Shown here: positions 32,189-41,164 of the stretch, one piece after another | Numbering within the stretch: position 1 is the stretch's first letter | Layout: the number at the start of each line of letters is the position of its first letter | Source of the DNA: Bradyrhizobium diazoefficiens USDA 110 | Lineage (GTDB): Bacteria; Pseudomonadota; Alphaproteobacteria; Rhizobiales; Xanthobacteraceae | Assembly (NCBI RefSeq): GCF_000011365.1 | Contig: NC_004463.1 | Location: 6,310,001-6,374,000 of the forward strand | Direction: 5' to 3' | Length of the DNA stretch: 64,000 nt | The notes under the pieces: model-generated | The model's database searches: none | Seen by the model: only the letters and a program-made list of their open reading frames with translations | What the model was told of the DNA's origin: nothing | Position numbers and translations under genes: made by a program

Positions 32189-32392
32189 ATGAATGTCGAC
32201 AAAGCCGTTCTCGCCTTCGCAGGTTTCGTCGTCCTGCTTGGACTCGCACTGGGCACCTACGTGAATGCGTACTGGTATCTGCTGACGGCGTTCGCCGGGC
32301 TGAACATGCTGCAGGCCTCGTTCACGGGCTTCTGCCCCGCTGCGATCGTGTTCAAGAAGCTCGGCCTGAGCAGCGGCTGCGCGTTCTCCTGA
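32189..32392 (+). CDS. DUF2892 membrane protein (YgaP C-terminal type)
   Basis: The 67-residue protein starts MNVDKAVLAFAGFVVLLGLA and has two hydrophobic helices with GFCPAAIVFKKLGL, the DUF2892 signature (CP motif). The domain is found alone or fused to rhodanese in YgaP-like sulfur-metabolism proteins. It lies in the membrane, and a role in sulfur or sulfide export or shuttling is only inferred. AAAGAGGAG lies in front of the ATG. Confidence 0.88.
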   Translation: MNVDKAVLAFAGFVVLLGLALGTYVNAYWYLLTAFAGLNMLQASFTGFCPAAIVFKKLGLSSGCAFS

Positions 32393-32434
32393 GCGCAACG
32401 CGGCGAAGACAGCCCAATTCCACGGAGACAGTCC

Positions 32435-32824
32435 ATGACCTATCACTTCTCGAAAACGGTCGACCTGCCGTTCGACGCAGCGGTTGCGGCCACGACCGCA
32501 GCGCTGAAGCACCATGGCTTCGGCGTGCTCACCCAAATCGACGTCAAGGATACCCTGAACAAGAAACTCGGGGCCGAGTTTCGACCCTACCTCATCCTCG
32601 GAGCATGCAATCCCAAGCTCGCCTATGAGGCGCTGACCCTCGAGGACAAGATCGGTACGATGCTTCCCTGCAACGTCGTAGTTCAGCAGCGGGAGGGCGG
32701 CAAGGTCGAGATTTCGGCAGTGGATCCCGTCGCCTCGATGGCGGCCATCGAGAATCCGAAGCTCGGCGCCGTCGCCGGACAGGTTCGCGAGTTGCTGAAG
32801 CAAGTCGTCGCCGAGATTGCGTGA
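32435..32824 (+). CDS. DUF302 domain protein
   Basis: The 129-residue protein is a DUF302 domain: KTVDLPFDAAVAATTAALKHHGFGVLTQIDVKDTLNKKLG, then RPYLILGACNPKLAYEAL and the C-terminal Arg/Lys helix. One Cys (ILGACNP) is seen. Members often sit with sulfur-stress or heavy-metal genes, but the biochemical role is unknown. It begins 42 bases after the DUF2892 stop. Confidence 0.9.
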   Translation: MTYHFSKTVDLPFDAAVAATTAALKHHGFGVLTQIDVKDTLNKKLGAEFRPYLILGACNPKLAYEALTLEDKIGTMLPCNVVVQQREGGKVEISAVDPVASMAAIENPKLGAVAGQVRELLKQVVAEIA

Positions 32825-32852
32825 GACCATTCGCAGATTGCAGAGGCCGACC

Positions 32853-34292
32853 ATGAGCGACGACACCTTCATCGAGGGACCTCTCTACGAGAAGCGGAAG
32901 AAGGTCTATCCGCAATCCGTCCAGGGCCCTTTCCGCCGCATCAAATGGGCGATCCTCTGCGTCACGCTCGGGACCTACTATCTCCTGCCCTTCGTGCGCT
33001 GGAATCGCGGACCCGGCCTGCCGGACCAGGCGGTGCTGATCGATCTTCCGCATCGGCGCTTCTACTTCTTCTTCATCGAGCTGTGGCCGCAGGAGGTCTA
33101 CTATTTCACCGGGCTCTTGATCATCGCGGCGATGACGCTGTTTCTGATGAACGCGGTCGCCGGCCGGCTGTGGTGCGGCTACATGTGCCCGCAGACGGTG
33201 TGGACCGACCTGTTCTACGCGGTCGAGCGCTGGGTCGAGGGCGACCGGCGCGAGCGCATGCAGGGCGACAAGCGCTACTGGACGTTCGATCACATCCGGA
33301 AGGTCGTGCTGAAGCACTTTCTCTGGATCATGATCGCCTGGTGGACCGGCGGCGCCTGGGTGCTGTATTTTTCCGACGCGCCGACGCTGGTGAAGGAGCT
33401 CGCCACCTTCCAGGCCCCGTTCATCGCCTATCTCTGGATCGGCATCCTCACCGCCACGACCTATGTCTTTGCCGGTCACGCCCGCGAGCAGATGTGCATC
33501 TACATGTGTCCGTGGCCGCGCATCCAGGCGGCGCTGACCGACGAATGGGCGCTCAACGTCACCTATCGCCGCGACCGCGGCGAGCCGCGCATGTCGGTGA
33601 AGAAGGCGGACGCGGCCCGCGCGCATGGCGATCGCGCCGGTGACTGCGTCGATTGCCATCAGTGCATAAATGTCTGCCCGACCGGCGTCGACATCCGCAA
33701 CGGAATCCAGCTCGGCTGCATCCAGTGCGGCCTGTGCATCGACGCCTGCGACAACGTGATGCGCGAGATCGGCCGGCCCGCCGGCCTGATCGGCTACGAT
33801 ACCGACATCAACATGCAGCGCCGGCGCGAGGGCAAGGCGCCGCTCTACCGCATCATCCGTCCGCGCACGCTGACCTATGCCGCGGCCATCGCCATCGTCG
33901 GCGGCATCATGCTCTATGCCCTCGCGACGCGTACGACGATGGACGTCAACGTGCTGCATGAGCGCAATCCCCTCTTCGTCCAGCTCTCGGATGGCGGGGT
34001 GCGCAACGACTACACCGTCCGTATCCTCAACAAGGGCGCGCAGCGATCGTTTGCGCTCGAGGTCTCCGGCCTGCCCGGCGCCACCGTTCGCGTCGCCGGC
34101 ATCGAAGCCGGCTCCGACGGCAAGCCCGTCATCGAGGTCGGGCAGGATCAGACCCGCGAGATCAGGCTGTCGGTGCAGGTCGGTCCCGGCGACCTGCCGA
34201 AGACCTCCCGCGACGTCGGCATCGCCATCACCGACACCGCCGGTGGCGGACGCGCAAGCGCCCGCGATCATTTCGTGCCGGGCGAGCAGTAG
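32853..34292 (+). CDS. CcoG/RdxA-type cytochrome oxidase accessory ferredoxin
   Basis: The protein of about 479 residues matches CcoG (FixG, RdxA): a polytopic membrane part with WCGYMCPQTVW and CIYMCPWPRIQ, then two 4Fe-4S ferredoxin motifs (CVDCHQCINVCP and CIQCGLCIDAC), two further spans and a periplasmic FixG-like end. CcoG reduces Cu(II) during cbb3 oxidase assembly. No ccoNOP or ccoHIS genes are in this window, so this is probably a second copy with a role in the sulfide operon. ATG 32853 gives the standard N-terminus; GAGG lies upstream. Confidence 0.9.
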   Translation: MSDDTFIEGPLYEKRKKVYPQSVQGPFRRIKWAILCVTLGTYYLLPFVRWNRGPGLPDQAVLIDLPHRRFYFFFIELWPQEVYYFTGLLIIAAMTLFLMNAVAGRLWCGYMCPQTVWTDLFYAVERWVEGDRRERMQGDKRYWTFDHIRKVVLKHFLWIMIAWWTGGAWVLYFSDAPTLVKELATFQAPFIAYLWIGILTATTYVFAGHAREQMCIYMCPWPRIQAALTDEWALNVTYRRDRGEPRMSVKKADAARAHGDRAGDCVDCHQCINVCPTGVDIRNGIQLGCIQCGLCIDACDNVMREIGRPAGLIGYDTDINMQRRREGKAPLYRIIRPRTLTYAAAIAIVGGIMLYALATRTTMDVNVLHERNPLFVQLSDGGVRNDYTVRILNKGAQRSFALEVSGLPGATVRVAGIEAGSDGKPVIEVGQDQTREIRLSVQVGPGDLPKTSRDVGIAITDTAGGGRASARDHFVPGEQ

Positions 34293-34309
34293 CTCCCACA
34301 TGCCATGGC

Positions 34310-34334
34310 GCATCCGGCGGCTGCCGCCGGATGC
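34310..34334 (+). terminator. Hairpin after ccoG-like gene
   Basis: The near-palindrome GCATCCGGC...GCCGGATGC forms a stem of about 11 bp about 18 bases past the stop. There is no T-run, so the terminator strength is uncertain. Confidence 0.5.
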
Positions 34335-34455
34335 TGAACGAGACGTTAACACTACCGCTCGAATTGAAGCGGTATCCCAACGGGATTTTCCAATCTTTGC
34401 GCTAAGGATGACCGCGTAACCCGGGCTCAGCCCGCGTGAACGGGGACGACGGGAC

Positions 34456-35625
34456 GTGGTCGACATCGCGCACCAGGCAGCGATCAATCCGGCATCGGCA
34501 AAGCATGCCACGACGACGCGCGCGCTCGTCCCGCTTGATGCAATTGAAGCCGGCCAATGGCGCGCGCTCGCGCAGCGGGCGGTCGAGCCGAACGGATATT
34601 ACCTGCCCGCCTGGGAGCTCGCCGTCAGCGCGACCGCGCGCGGCCGCACGGGGGCCTCGGCACTGCCCGCATTGGACGGATATTCGACGCGACTGATCGG
34701 GCTGATGCCGGTGATCTCGCTGTGGCGGGCATGGAAGATTCCCCTGCCCGCGTTGGTGAGCGCGCATCCCTATGGCACGCTGTGCAGCCCGCTGATCGAC
34801 CGCGACGCGCCGATCGAGGCGGCGACGCGTCTGCTGCAGCAGGCGCGAGAGACCGGCGCGCATGCGTTCGTGCTGAACGACGTCGCGCTCGACGGCGCGG
34901 CCATGGCGTCGCTCAAACAGGCTCTCAATCGCGACGGCCTGAAGCCGCGTGTTCTCAGCTCCTACATCCGCGCCAGCCTCGATGCGACGCAGGACGGCGA
35001 GACGCTGCTGCGCGAGGCGCTCGGCGCCAGGAAGCTCAAGGAGCTACGTCGCCAGCGCCATCGTCTCGAAGAGCACGGCCCCGTCGTGTTCGAGGTCGCG
35101 CGCCGGCCTGACGAGATCGGGCCCGCACTCGAAACATTCTTGCAGCTCGAAGCCAGCGGCTGGAAGGGCAAGCGCGGCACCGCGCTGATCCAGCATGCGG
35201 GCGATGCGACCTTCATCCGCCGCGCGGTGCCGGCGCTGGCAGAGACCGCGCAGTGCGAGATCGTCACGCTGCGCGCCGGCACGATTCCGGTCGCCGCCGG
35301 TATCGTGCTGCGCCATCAGGACCGCGCCTTCTTCTTCAAGCTCGGCATCGACGAACGCTTTGCAAGATATTCGCCGGGCGTGCAGCTCACGCTCGACCTC
35401 ACCCGTCGCCTCTGCGCCGACCCCGCCATCGCCAGCGCGGATTCCACCGCGAGCGCCGACCACCCCATGATCAACCCGATCTGGCGCGGGCGCTTTGCGA
35501 TCGGTGACGTGCTGATTCCGCTGCGGCGGAACGATCCGGTCGTGCCGCTCGTTCACGCAGCACTGGTCGGCCTCAACGCCGCGCACGAGGCCACGCGACG
35601 CGTGGTCCGCCGCCTCCGCAAATAA
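34456..35625 (+). CDS. GNAT/BioF2-like (CelD-type) acyltransferase
   Basis: The 389-residue protein has the layout of BcsL/CelD/FemAB-like proteins: N-terminal half with PALVSAHPYGTLCSPLIDRD, C-terminal GNAT-like half with KELRRQRHRLEEHGPV, LQLEASGWKGKRGTAL, and VAAGIVLRHQDRAFFFKLGIDERFARYSPG, which bind an acyl donor. Members often act on cell-surface polysaccharides. The GTG start at 34456 gives the family's usual N-terminus, but the ribosome site is weak. Substrate is unknown. Confidence 0.75.
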   Translation: MVDIAHQAAINPASAKHATTTRALVPLDAIEAGQWRALAQRAVEPNGYYLPAWELAVSATARGRTGASALPALDGYSTRLIGLMPVISLWRAWKIPLPALVSAHPYGTLCSPLIDRDAPIEAATRLLQQARETGAHAFVLNDVALDGAAMASLKQALNRDGLKPRVLSSYIRASLDATQDGETLLREALGARKLKELRRQRHRLEEHGPVVFEVARRPDEIGPALETFLQLEASGWKGKRGTALIQHAGDATFIRRAVPALAETAQCEIVTLRAGTIPVAAGIVLRHQDRAFFFKLGIDERFARYSPGVQLTLDLTRRLCADPAIASADSTASADHPMINPIWRGRFAIGDVLIPLRRNDPVVPLVHAALVGLNAAHEATRRVVRRLRK

Positions 35626-35632
35626 GCGAAAC

Positions 35633-36298
35633 CTACTCCGCCGCCTGCGCGTTGATCTCCGCCGAGACCTGGCGGATGGCGCGGGCGAGCAGGTTCGGGT
35701 CCTGCGCGCCGGAGACGGCGTATTTCTGCGCGAAGACATAGGTCGGCACGCCGGAGATGCCCTTCTCGGAGGCTTCCTGCGCGTCGGCCGAGACGCGCGC
35801 GACGTCCTCGTCGGTGGCAAGGCGCTTGCGCACGTCGTCGGCATCGAGGCCGACATCGGCGGCCGCCTGCACCAGCACGTTGACGTCGGTGAGGTCGCCG
35901 CCATCGCGGAAGTAGAGCTCCATCAGGCGTTGCTTCATCTCGGGCGCCTTGCCGATCGCTTCCGCCCAGAGGATCAGGCGGTGACAGTCGGTCGTGTTGG
36001 GCTGACGTGCGACCAGCTCCGGCTTGTAGACGAGGCCCTCTTCGCTCGCGGCCGCGACGACGCGCCCCGCAATGCCCTTATAGGCGTCGACCGAGCCGAA
36101 CTTCTGGGTGAGATAGTCCTCGCGGCTGATGCCCTCGCGCGGCACCCACGGATTGAGGAAAAAGGGGCGGAAATTCAGCTTGACCGGAACGTCGGGCACG
36201 AGCGCCAGCGCGCTTTCGATGCGATGCTTGCCGATATAGCACCACGGGCACACCACGTCGGAGACGACGTCGATCTGGAGCGGTTTCAGCGTGCTCAT
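35633..36298 (-). CDS. DsbA-family oxidoreductase, FrnE-like
   Basis: The 221-residue protein has the thioredoxin-fold active site CPWC (Cys17, Cys20 in DVVCPWCYIG) and a helical insertion. The end has the cis-Pro loop GISGVPTYVFAQKYAVSGAQ, typical of FrnE. No signal peptide is seen, so it is cytosolic, where FrnE-type proteins work as thiol-disulfide oxidoreductases or isomerases. A good ribosome site (GAAGGAGG) precedes ATG 36298. Confidence 0.9.
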   Translation of the reverse strand: MSTLKPLQIDVVSDVVCPWCYIGKHRIESALALVPDVPVKLNFRPFFLNPWVPREGISREDYLTQKFGSVDAYKGIAGRVVAAASEEGLVYKPELVARQPNTTDCHRLILWAEAIGKAPEMKQRLMELYFRDGGDLTDVNVLVQAAADVGLDADDVRKRLATDEDVARVSADAQEASEKGISGVPTYVFAQKYAVSGAQDPNLLARAIRQVSAEINAQAAE

Positions 36299-36369
36299 GT
36301 CAGGCGCCTCCTTCGGGCACTTTAAGGGTTCGCCCAAAGATAGGCCGAACCCGGCCCGAGGCAAGAGCG

Positions 36370-37191
36370 CTATGTCATAGCTGCTGCCATCTGCTTCAGC
36401 CGCTCCGCGGTACGCTCGTCGGCCGGAAAGAACGTCTCCAGCGCAAGCTCCGACAGGGTGATGTCCACGGGCGTGCCGAACACCATGGTGGTGGAGAAGA
36501 AACTTAGTATCTCCCCCTCGTGGCGCAGCTTGAAGGGGATGGCGACATTGTCGCTCGACAGCGGCGCCGATCGTGCCGGGATCGGGTAGCTCTTCAGGTC
36601 GTTGTAGAGCTTGATCAGCTCCGGATCGGCCGTTGCCTCGCATTGCCGGTGCAGCCGCTCCAGCAGATGCCCGCACCACTCCGCGAGATTGACCGTGCGC
36701 GGCGCCAGCGCCTCGGGATGAAACGCGAGCCGCAGCACGTTGAACGGCTGGCCGAGCAGCCGCTGCGGAATGCCGTCGAGCAGCGGCGCCACCATGCGGT
36801 TTGCGGAGACCAGGTTCCAGTGCCGGTCCACCGCGAGCGCCGGATTGGGCTCGTGTGCCTTGAGGACGAGGTCGATCGCCTGGCGGGCTGATTTCAAGGC
36901 GGGATCCTCCAGCGGGCGCTGCGGAAACGCCGGCGCAAAGCCGGCGGCGACCAGCAGCACGTTGCGTTCGCGCAAGGGCACGTCGAGACGTTCAGCGAGC
37001 CTCAGCACCATGTCGCGCGAGGGCGCGGCGCGGCCGGTCTCGACGAAGCTCAGATGCCGTGCGGAAATCTCCGCCTCGCCCGCCAGATCGAGCTGACTCA
37101 TCCGGCGGCGCTGACGCCATTCGCGCAAATGGTCACCGATATGGATCGGCTGGCTGCGTTCGGCGTGCGCCGTGGATGCATGTGCGTTCAT
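36370..37191 (-). CDS. XRE-family transcription regulator with MmyB-like ligand domain
   Basis: The 273-residue protein has an N-terminal helix-turn-helix (LREWRQRRRMSQLDLAGEAE, then ISARHLSFVETGRAAPSRDM), and residues about 100-270 form the MmyB-like ligand-binding domain (NPALAVDRHWNLVSANRM, AEWCGHLLERL, SFFSTTMVFGTPVDITL). The palindrome TTACCCGCGAGGTAA lies 37-51 bases upstream of its start, a likely autoregulatory site. The same palindrome precedes 42804-43491, its probable target. Confidence 0.88.
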   Translation of the reverse strand: MNAHASTAHAERSQPIHIGDHLREWRQRRRMSQLDLAGEAEISARHLSFVETGRAAPSRDMVLRLAERLDVPLRERNVLLVAAGFAPAFPQRPLEDPALKSARQAIDLVLKAHEPNPALAVDRHWNLVSANRMVAPLLDGIPQRLLGQPFNVLRLAFHPEALAPRTVNLAEWCGHLLERLHRQCEATADPELIKLYNDLKSYPIPARSAPLSSDNVAIPFKLRHEGEILSFFSTTMVFGTPVDITLSELALETFFPADERTAERLKQMAAAMT

Positions 37192-37227
37192 GGTCGAAAA
37201 CCTAGCACGCGGATTTCAGCCCTTCCA

Positions 37228-37242
37228 TTACCCGCGAGGTAA
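37228..37242. promoter_or_regulatory. TTACC-N5-GGTAA operator upstream of the XRE regulator
   Basis: The sequence TTACC-CGCGA-GGTAA is an inverted repeat, extended by one base pair to ATTACC/GGTAAT. It lies 37 bases upstream of the regulator start. The 3' flank TCGAATT also follows the second palindrome at 42746. Confidence 0.78.
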
Positions 37243-37432
37243 TCGAATTGGCGCTTGAGTTCCTGAAATCGCTGGATTGCCGACGCGCGTCGATGTCCGC
37301 GCAATGGTCATGCAAGACCATTGCCGGGCATTTCCTGGGCCGTCTTCCGGCGCGCCCACAGTGGCCTCGGACGCGCAGCCTGCACCGTCCAAGCGCCACC
37401 GGCCGATAAGTCCCGCGACAGATGCAGAATGA

Positions 37433-38380
37433 CTACTGCGACCGATCCGACGTCCACCCCTTGTACTCGGCGACATTGTCCCGGGTCACAAGTTTCGACG
37501 GCAGGAGTTCGACGGTCGATGCCGGCTTCTGGCCATTGAGAATACCGACACCGACCTGCACGGCGCGCCGCGCCATGAAGAACGGATCCTGTGACGCGGA
37601 AGCCTGGATCTGCAGCGATGCGGGATCCTTCAGCGCGGCCTCGATGTCGGGCGCGCCGTCCACCGCGGTGATGACGATGCCGGTGCGGTTTTGCTGGCGC
37701 GCTGCGAGGTCGGTGCCGATCGCCTGCGGATCGTTGATGGCGAAGATGGCATCGATCTTGGGGAAGCGGGTCAGGTAACCCTGCGCAACGGTGAGGCCGC
37801 CCTCGCGCGAGCCCTTGCCGTCCTGATCGTTGGACAACACCTTGATGCCGGGATTCTTCGAGAAGACGTTCTTGCAGCCGACAACGCGGTCGATCACGGC
37901 GGAAACCTGCGGCCCGTTCTCGATGATGACGTCGCCCTTGCCTCCCAGCTTGTCGACGATGTACTGGCAGGAAATCTCGCCGGCCTGGACGTTGTTCGTG
38001 GTCACGGTGGCATCGGCGCCTTCGGCCGCGGTGTCGACCGCGACGACGACGATACCCGCCGCCTGTGCCTTCTTGATTGCCGGTCCGATCGCCTTGGGGT
38101 CGCCGGGGTTCAACAGGATCAGGTCGACGCCGGCGGCGATGAAATTGTCGATCTGGGTGACCTGCTTGCCGAGGTCGTATTCGAAGCCGACCGTGGTGAC
38201 CTTCACATTGGGATTGGCCTTCTTGGCCTCGAACTCGGCGCCCTTCGACAGCGCGACGAAGAACGGGTTGCCCAGCGAGCCGAGCGAAACGCCGATCGAC
38301 TTGAGCTCCTTGGCGAAGGACGGCGCGGTGCTTAGGGCAAGCACCGTCGCGGCGCCGGCAAGCGTGATCGTCTTCAACAT
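37433..38380 (-). CDS. Sugar ABC transporter periplasmic binding protein (RbsB type)
   Basis: The 315-residue protein has a signal peptide (MLKTITLAGAATVLALSTAP, cleavage after SFA near residue 23) and a PBP type I fold typical of ribose/xylose/galactose binding proteins: GVSLGSLGNPFFVALSKGAE, DNFIAAGVDLILLNPGDPKAIGPAIKKA, VVAVDTAAEGADATVTTNN and AIFAINDPQAIGTDLAARQ. It captures a pentose or polyol in the periplasm for the permease and ATPase upstream. GGGAGG precedes ATG 38380. Confidence 0.93.
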   Translation of the reverse strand: MLKTITLAGAATVLALSTAPSFAKELKSIGVSLGSLGNPFFVALSKGAEFEAKKANPNVKVTTVGFEYDLGKQVTQIDNFIAAGVDLILLNPGDPKAIGPAIKKAQAAGIVVVAVDTAAEGADATVTTNNVQAGEISCQYIVDKLGGKGDVIIENGPQVSAVIDRVVGCKNVFSKNPGIKVLSNDQDGKGSREGGLTVAQGYLTRFPKIDAIFAINDPQAIGTDLAARQQNRTGIVITAVDGAPDIEAALKDPASLQIQASASQDPFFMARRAVQVGVGILNGQKPASTVELLPSKLVTRDNVAEYKGWTSDRSQ

Positions 38381-38481
38381 TGGCTTCCTCCCTGGTCTGT
38401 CTTCATCTCCGGCACGGCTGACCAGTTGCCGTACCGGAATCTCACATCGAACCACCCGCGCTCAGCTGCGCGCCGCACCTT

Positions 38482-39522
38482 TCAGGTTCTGGCCGAGCCT
38501 TGCAACCGGTAGCGGTCCAGCGCCACGGCGCCGATGATCACCAGGCCCTTGATCACATATTGCCAGATGTCCGAGACGCCGGTGAGGATCAGGCCGTTCG
38601 ACAGGACCGCGATGATCAGCGCGCCGACCAGCGTGCCCCAGATCGAGCCGATACCGCCGACGAAAGAGGTGCCGCCGAGGATCACGGCGGTGATGGCGTC
38701 GAGTTCATAGGACTGGCCGAGTTGAAGGCCGTTGGCCGCATAGAGCCGCGCCGCCTGCATGGCGCCGCCAAGTCCGGCCAGCAGCCCCGATGCGCCGTAG
38801 ACGAAGATCAGCACGGCCCAGACCTTGATGCCGGCAAGCCGCGCCGCGCTCTCGTTGCCGCCCACCGCGTAGATGTGCACGCCGAGCACGGTCCGGCGCA
38901 GCACCAGCCACGAGACGAGGATGACGAGCAAAGCGATCACCGAGAGCCACGGGATCGAAGCAACGCCCGGAACGAGCGTCAGCGAGCCGTTGCCGATGAA
39001 GGCGTAGGGAATGGAAGGATTGAACACCGTGGTGTCGGCGCCGAGCAGCCGCGCCAGACCGCGCACGGCGGTGAGCGAGCCCAGCGTCACGATGAACGGC
39101 GGCAGGCGCAACAGCGCGATCAGCGCGCCATTGACGACACCGAAGCCGAGGCCGGTGAGAACGGCGGCCGGCAGCCACAGCGCCCCGAGCTCCGGCAGTT
39201 TCGAGATCGTCAGGCCGGCCATCGCGGACGCCGCCAGGATCGAGCCGACCGAGAGATCGATGCCGCCGGTCAGGATGACGAAGGTCATGCCCGCGGCAAG
39301 CACGGTGTTGACGGCGGCCTGCTGCAAGACGATGCCGAGATTCTGTCCGGTGAAGAAACGGCCATCCGACAGGTAGTGAAAGCCGGCGCATAGCAGCAGC
39401 AGCACCGGCAGCATGCCGGCCGCGCGGATCAGAAGCCTGATGCGCTGACGCCTGGTCTCCTGGGCGGCGGCCAGGCCGTTTGCCGTGGCGGCCTTCGCCT
39501 GCGTCGATCCGTTATCAGGCAT
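38482..39522 (-). CDS. Sugar ABC transporter permease (RbsC type)
   Basis: The 346-residue protein has about ten hydrophobic spans and the RbsC-family pattern: [52 protein letters not shown] and [18 protein letters not shown]. It forms the membrane channel for the sugar importer. ATG 39522 overlaps the ATPase stop by 8 bases, so translation is coupled. Confidence 0.94.
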   Translation of the reverse strand: MPDNGSTQAKAATANGLAAAQETRRQRIRLLIRAAGMLPVLLLLCAGFHYLSDGRFFTGQNLGIVLQQAAVNTVLAAGMTFVILTGGIDLSVGSILAASAMAGLTISKLPELGALWLPAAVLTGLGFGVVNGALIALLRLPPFIVTLGSLTAVRGLARLLGADTTVFNPSIPYAFIGNGSLTLVPGVASIPWLSVIALLVILVSWLVLRRTVLGVHIYAVGGNESAARLAGIKVWAVLIFVYGASGLLAGLGGAMQAARLYAANGLQLGQSYELDAITAVILGGTSFVGGIGSIWGTLVGALIIAVLSNGLILTGVSDIWQYVIKGLVIIGAVALDRYRLQGSART

Positions 39523-41038
39523 CGAGATGCTCCATCCCCGTAGCAAGTGCCATGATATCCTCCTGATTGAGCGGCGCCGTCTCGGTTCGGCTGACCTCGC
39601 CTGCGATGTGTCCCGACCGCATCACGATGACGCGATCGCAGATGCCGATGATCTCCGGCAGGTCGGACGAGATGACGAGGATCGCTGTGCCGGCCTTGGC
39701 GAGATTGTCGATGATCGAATAGATCTCCGACTTCGCGCCGACATCGACGCCGCGCGTCGGCTCGTCGAGGATCAGGATCTTTGGCGCGATGGCGAGAAGC
39801 CGCGACAAGAGCACCTTCTGCTGGTTGCCGCCGGACAGGCCCCCGGCCGGCACGCCGACATTGGCCGCGCGGATGCTGAGCCCCGCGAAGGCCCTGTCGG
39901 CGCGCTCGCGCGCCTTGTCACCATCCAGGAACCAGCCAAGCTTCGCATCGCGCCCGAGCACCGCGAGATTGATGTTGTCCAGGCATGACATGTCGAGAAA
40001 CAGGCCGAGCGCCTTCCTGTCCTCCGTCAGATAGGCGATGCCGGCCTCGAGCGCCTCGCCGGGCGTGCGGATGTCGATCGGGCGGCCTTCGAGTTCGAGA
40101 CGGCCCGACGTTTTTGCCGCCGCGCCGATGATGAGATGCGCAAGCTCCGTGCGTCCGGCACCGATCAGGCCGGCAAGCCCCACTACCTCGCCGGCATGCA
40201 CGGTGAGCGAGCAGCCCTTGACGCGCCGGCCGTCAGACATGTCGATCGCACAGAGCACAGGGTGTCCCCGCCCCGCCTCCGGGTCATGGTCCTTCTTGTA
40301 GAAAGAGGAGACGTCGCGCCCCACCATCAGCCGCACGATGGTATCGGCCCGGATTTCCGGCTTGTCGAGCGAGCCCACGAGACGGCCATCGCGCAAGACG
40401 GTGACGCGGTCGCCGAGCGCGTAGACCTCGTCCATGCGATGCGAGATGTAGATGATGGCGAGCCCCTCGGCGCGGAGCTGACGGATCAGCGCGAACAGCC
40501 GTTCGCTCTCGCCGGCCGACAGCGCAGTGGTCGGCTCGTCCATGATCAGGATTTTCGACCTCGCGTGCAGCGCACGCGCGATCTCGACGAGCTGGCGCTG
40601 GCCCATCGACAGATGCGCCACCAATGTCGATGGCTGGAAGTCCGCGCCCAGCCGTTCCAGGATGGGGCCGACGCCCTGGCGCATGGCGCCGCGCGCCAGC
40701 AAGCCCGAGCGCGAGATCTCGCGGCCGAGATAAATATTCTCCGCGACACTGAGATTGGGAGCCAAAGACAGCTCCTGATAGATGATGGAGATGCCCGCGG
40801 CGCGGCCGCCGAGCGGGCCTTCGATCCGCACCGGCCTGCCTTCGATGCGGATCTCTCCGCCCGGATCGGGCCGGTAGGCGCCGGACAATATCTTCATCAG
40901 AGTCGATTTGCCGGCGCCATTCTCGCCCATCAGGGCATGGATTTCGCCGGGATAGACGGTGAGATCGACGGCACGCAGCGCCTTGATGCCGAAGAAGCTT
41001 TTCGAGACCCCGCGCATCTCGAGGATCGGATCGTTCAT
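39515..41038 (-). CDS. Sugar ABC transporter ATP-binding protein (RbsA type)
   Basis: The 507-residue protein is a duplicated ABC ATPase. The first domain has Walker [15 protein letters not shown], signature [15 protein letters not shown] and Walker [13 protein letters not shown]; the second has a degenerate Walker A ([10 protein letters not shown]), [15 protein letters not shown] and [13 protein letters not shown], normal for RbsA-type proteins. It powers import through the RbsC-type permease. Confidence 0.96.
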   Translation of the reverse strand: MNDPILEMRGVSKSFFGIKALRAVDLTVYPGEIHALMGENGAGKSTLMKILSGAYRPDPGGEIRIEGRPVRIEGPLGGRAAGISIIYQELSLAPNLSVAENIYLGREISRSGLLARGAMRQGVGPILERLGADFQPSTLVAHLSMGQRQLVEIARALHARSKILIMDEPTTALSAGESERLFALIRQLRAEGLAIIYISHRMDEVYALGDRVTVLRDGRLVGSLDKPEIRADTIVRLMVGRDVSSFYKKDHDPEAGRGHPVLCAIDMSDGRRVKGCSLTVHAGEVVGLAGLIGAGRTELAHLIIGAAAKTSGRLELEGRPIDIRTPGEALEAGIAYLTEDRKALGLFLDMSCLDNINLAVLGRDAKLGWFLDGDKARERADRAFAGLSIRAANVGVPAGGLSGGNQQKVLLSRLLAIAPKILILDEPTRGVDVGAKSEIYSIIDNLAKAGTAILVISSDLPEIIGICDRVIVMRSGHIAGEVSRTETAPLNQEDIMALATGMEHLDA

Positions 41039-41164
41039 CGTGCCTCCCGACGCACAATGCGTTTCCCACCCGCGTCTCGTTTTCTCAGCGCGGTTCGCGC
41101 ATTAAACAAAACGCCGCGGCACAGGGCAATACCGAACCGACGGGAAAGCGAAATCGAAACGGCG

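Noticed and set aside
32592..34511. 639-codon frame antisense to the ccoG-like gene
   Set aside because: The opposite strand has ferredoxin motifs and membrane spans; the antisense frame has none.
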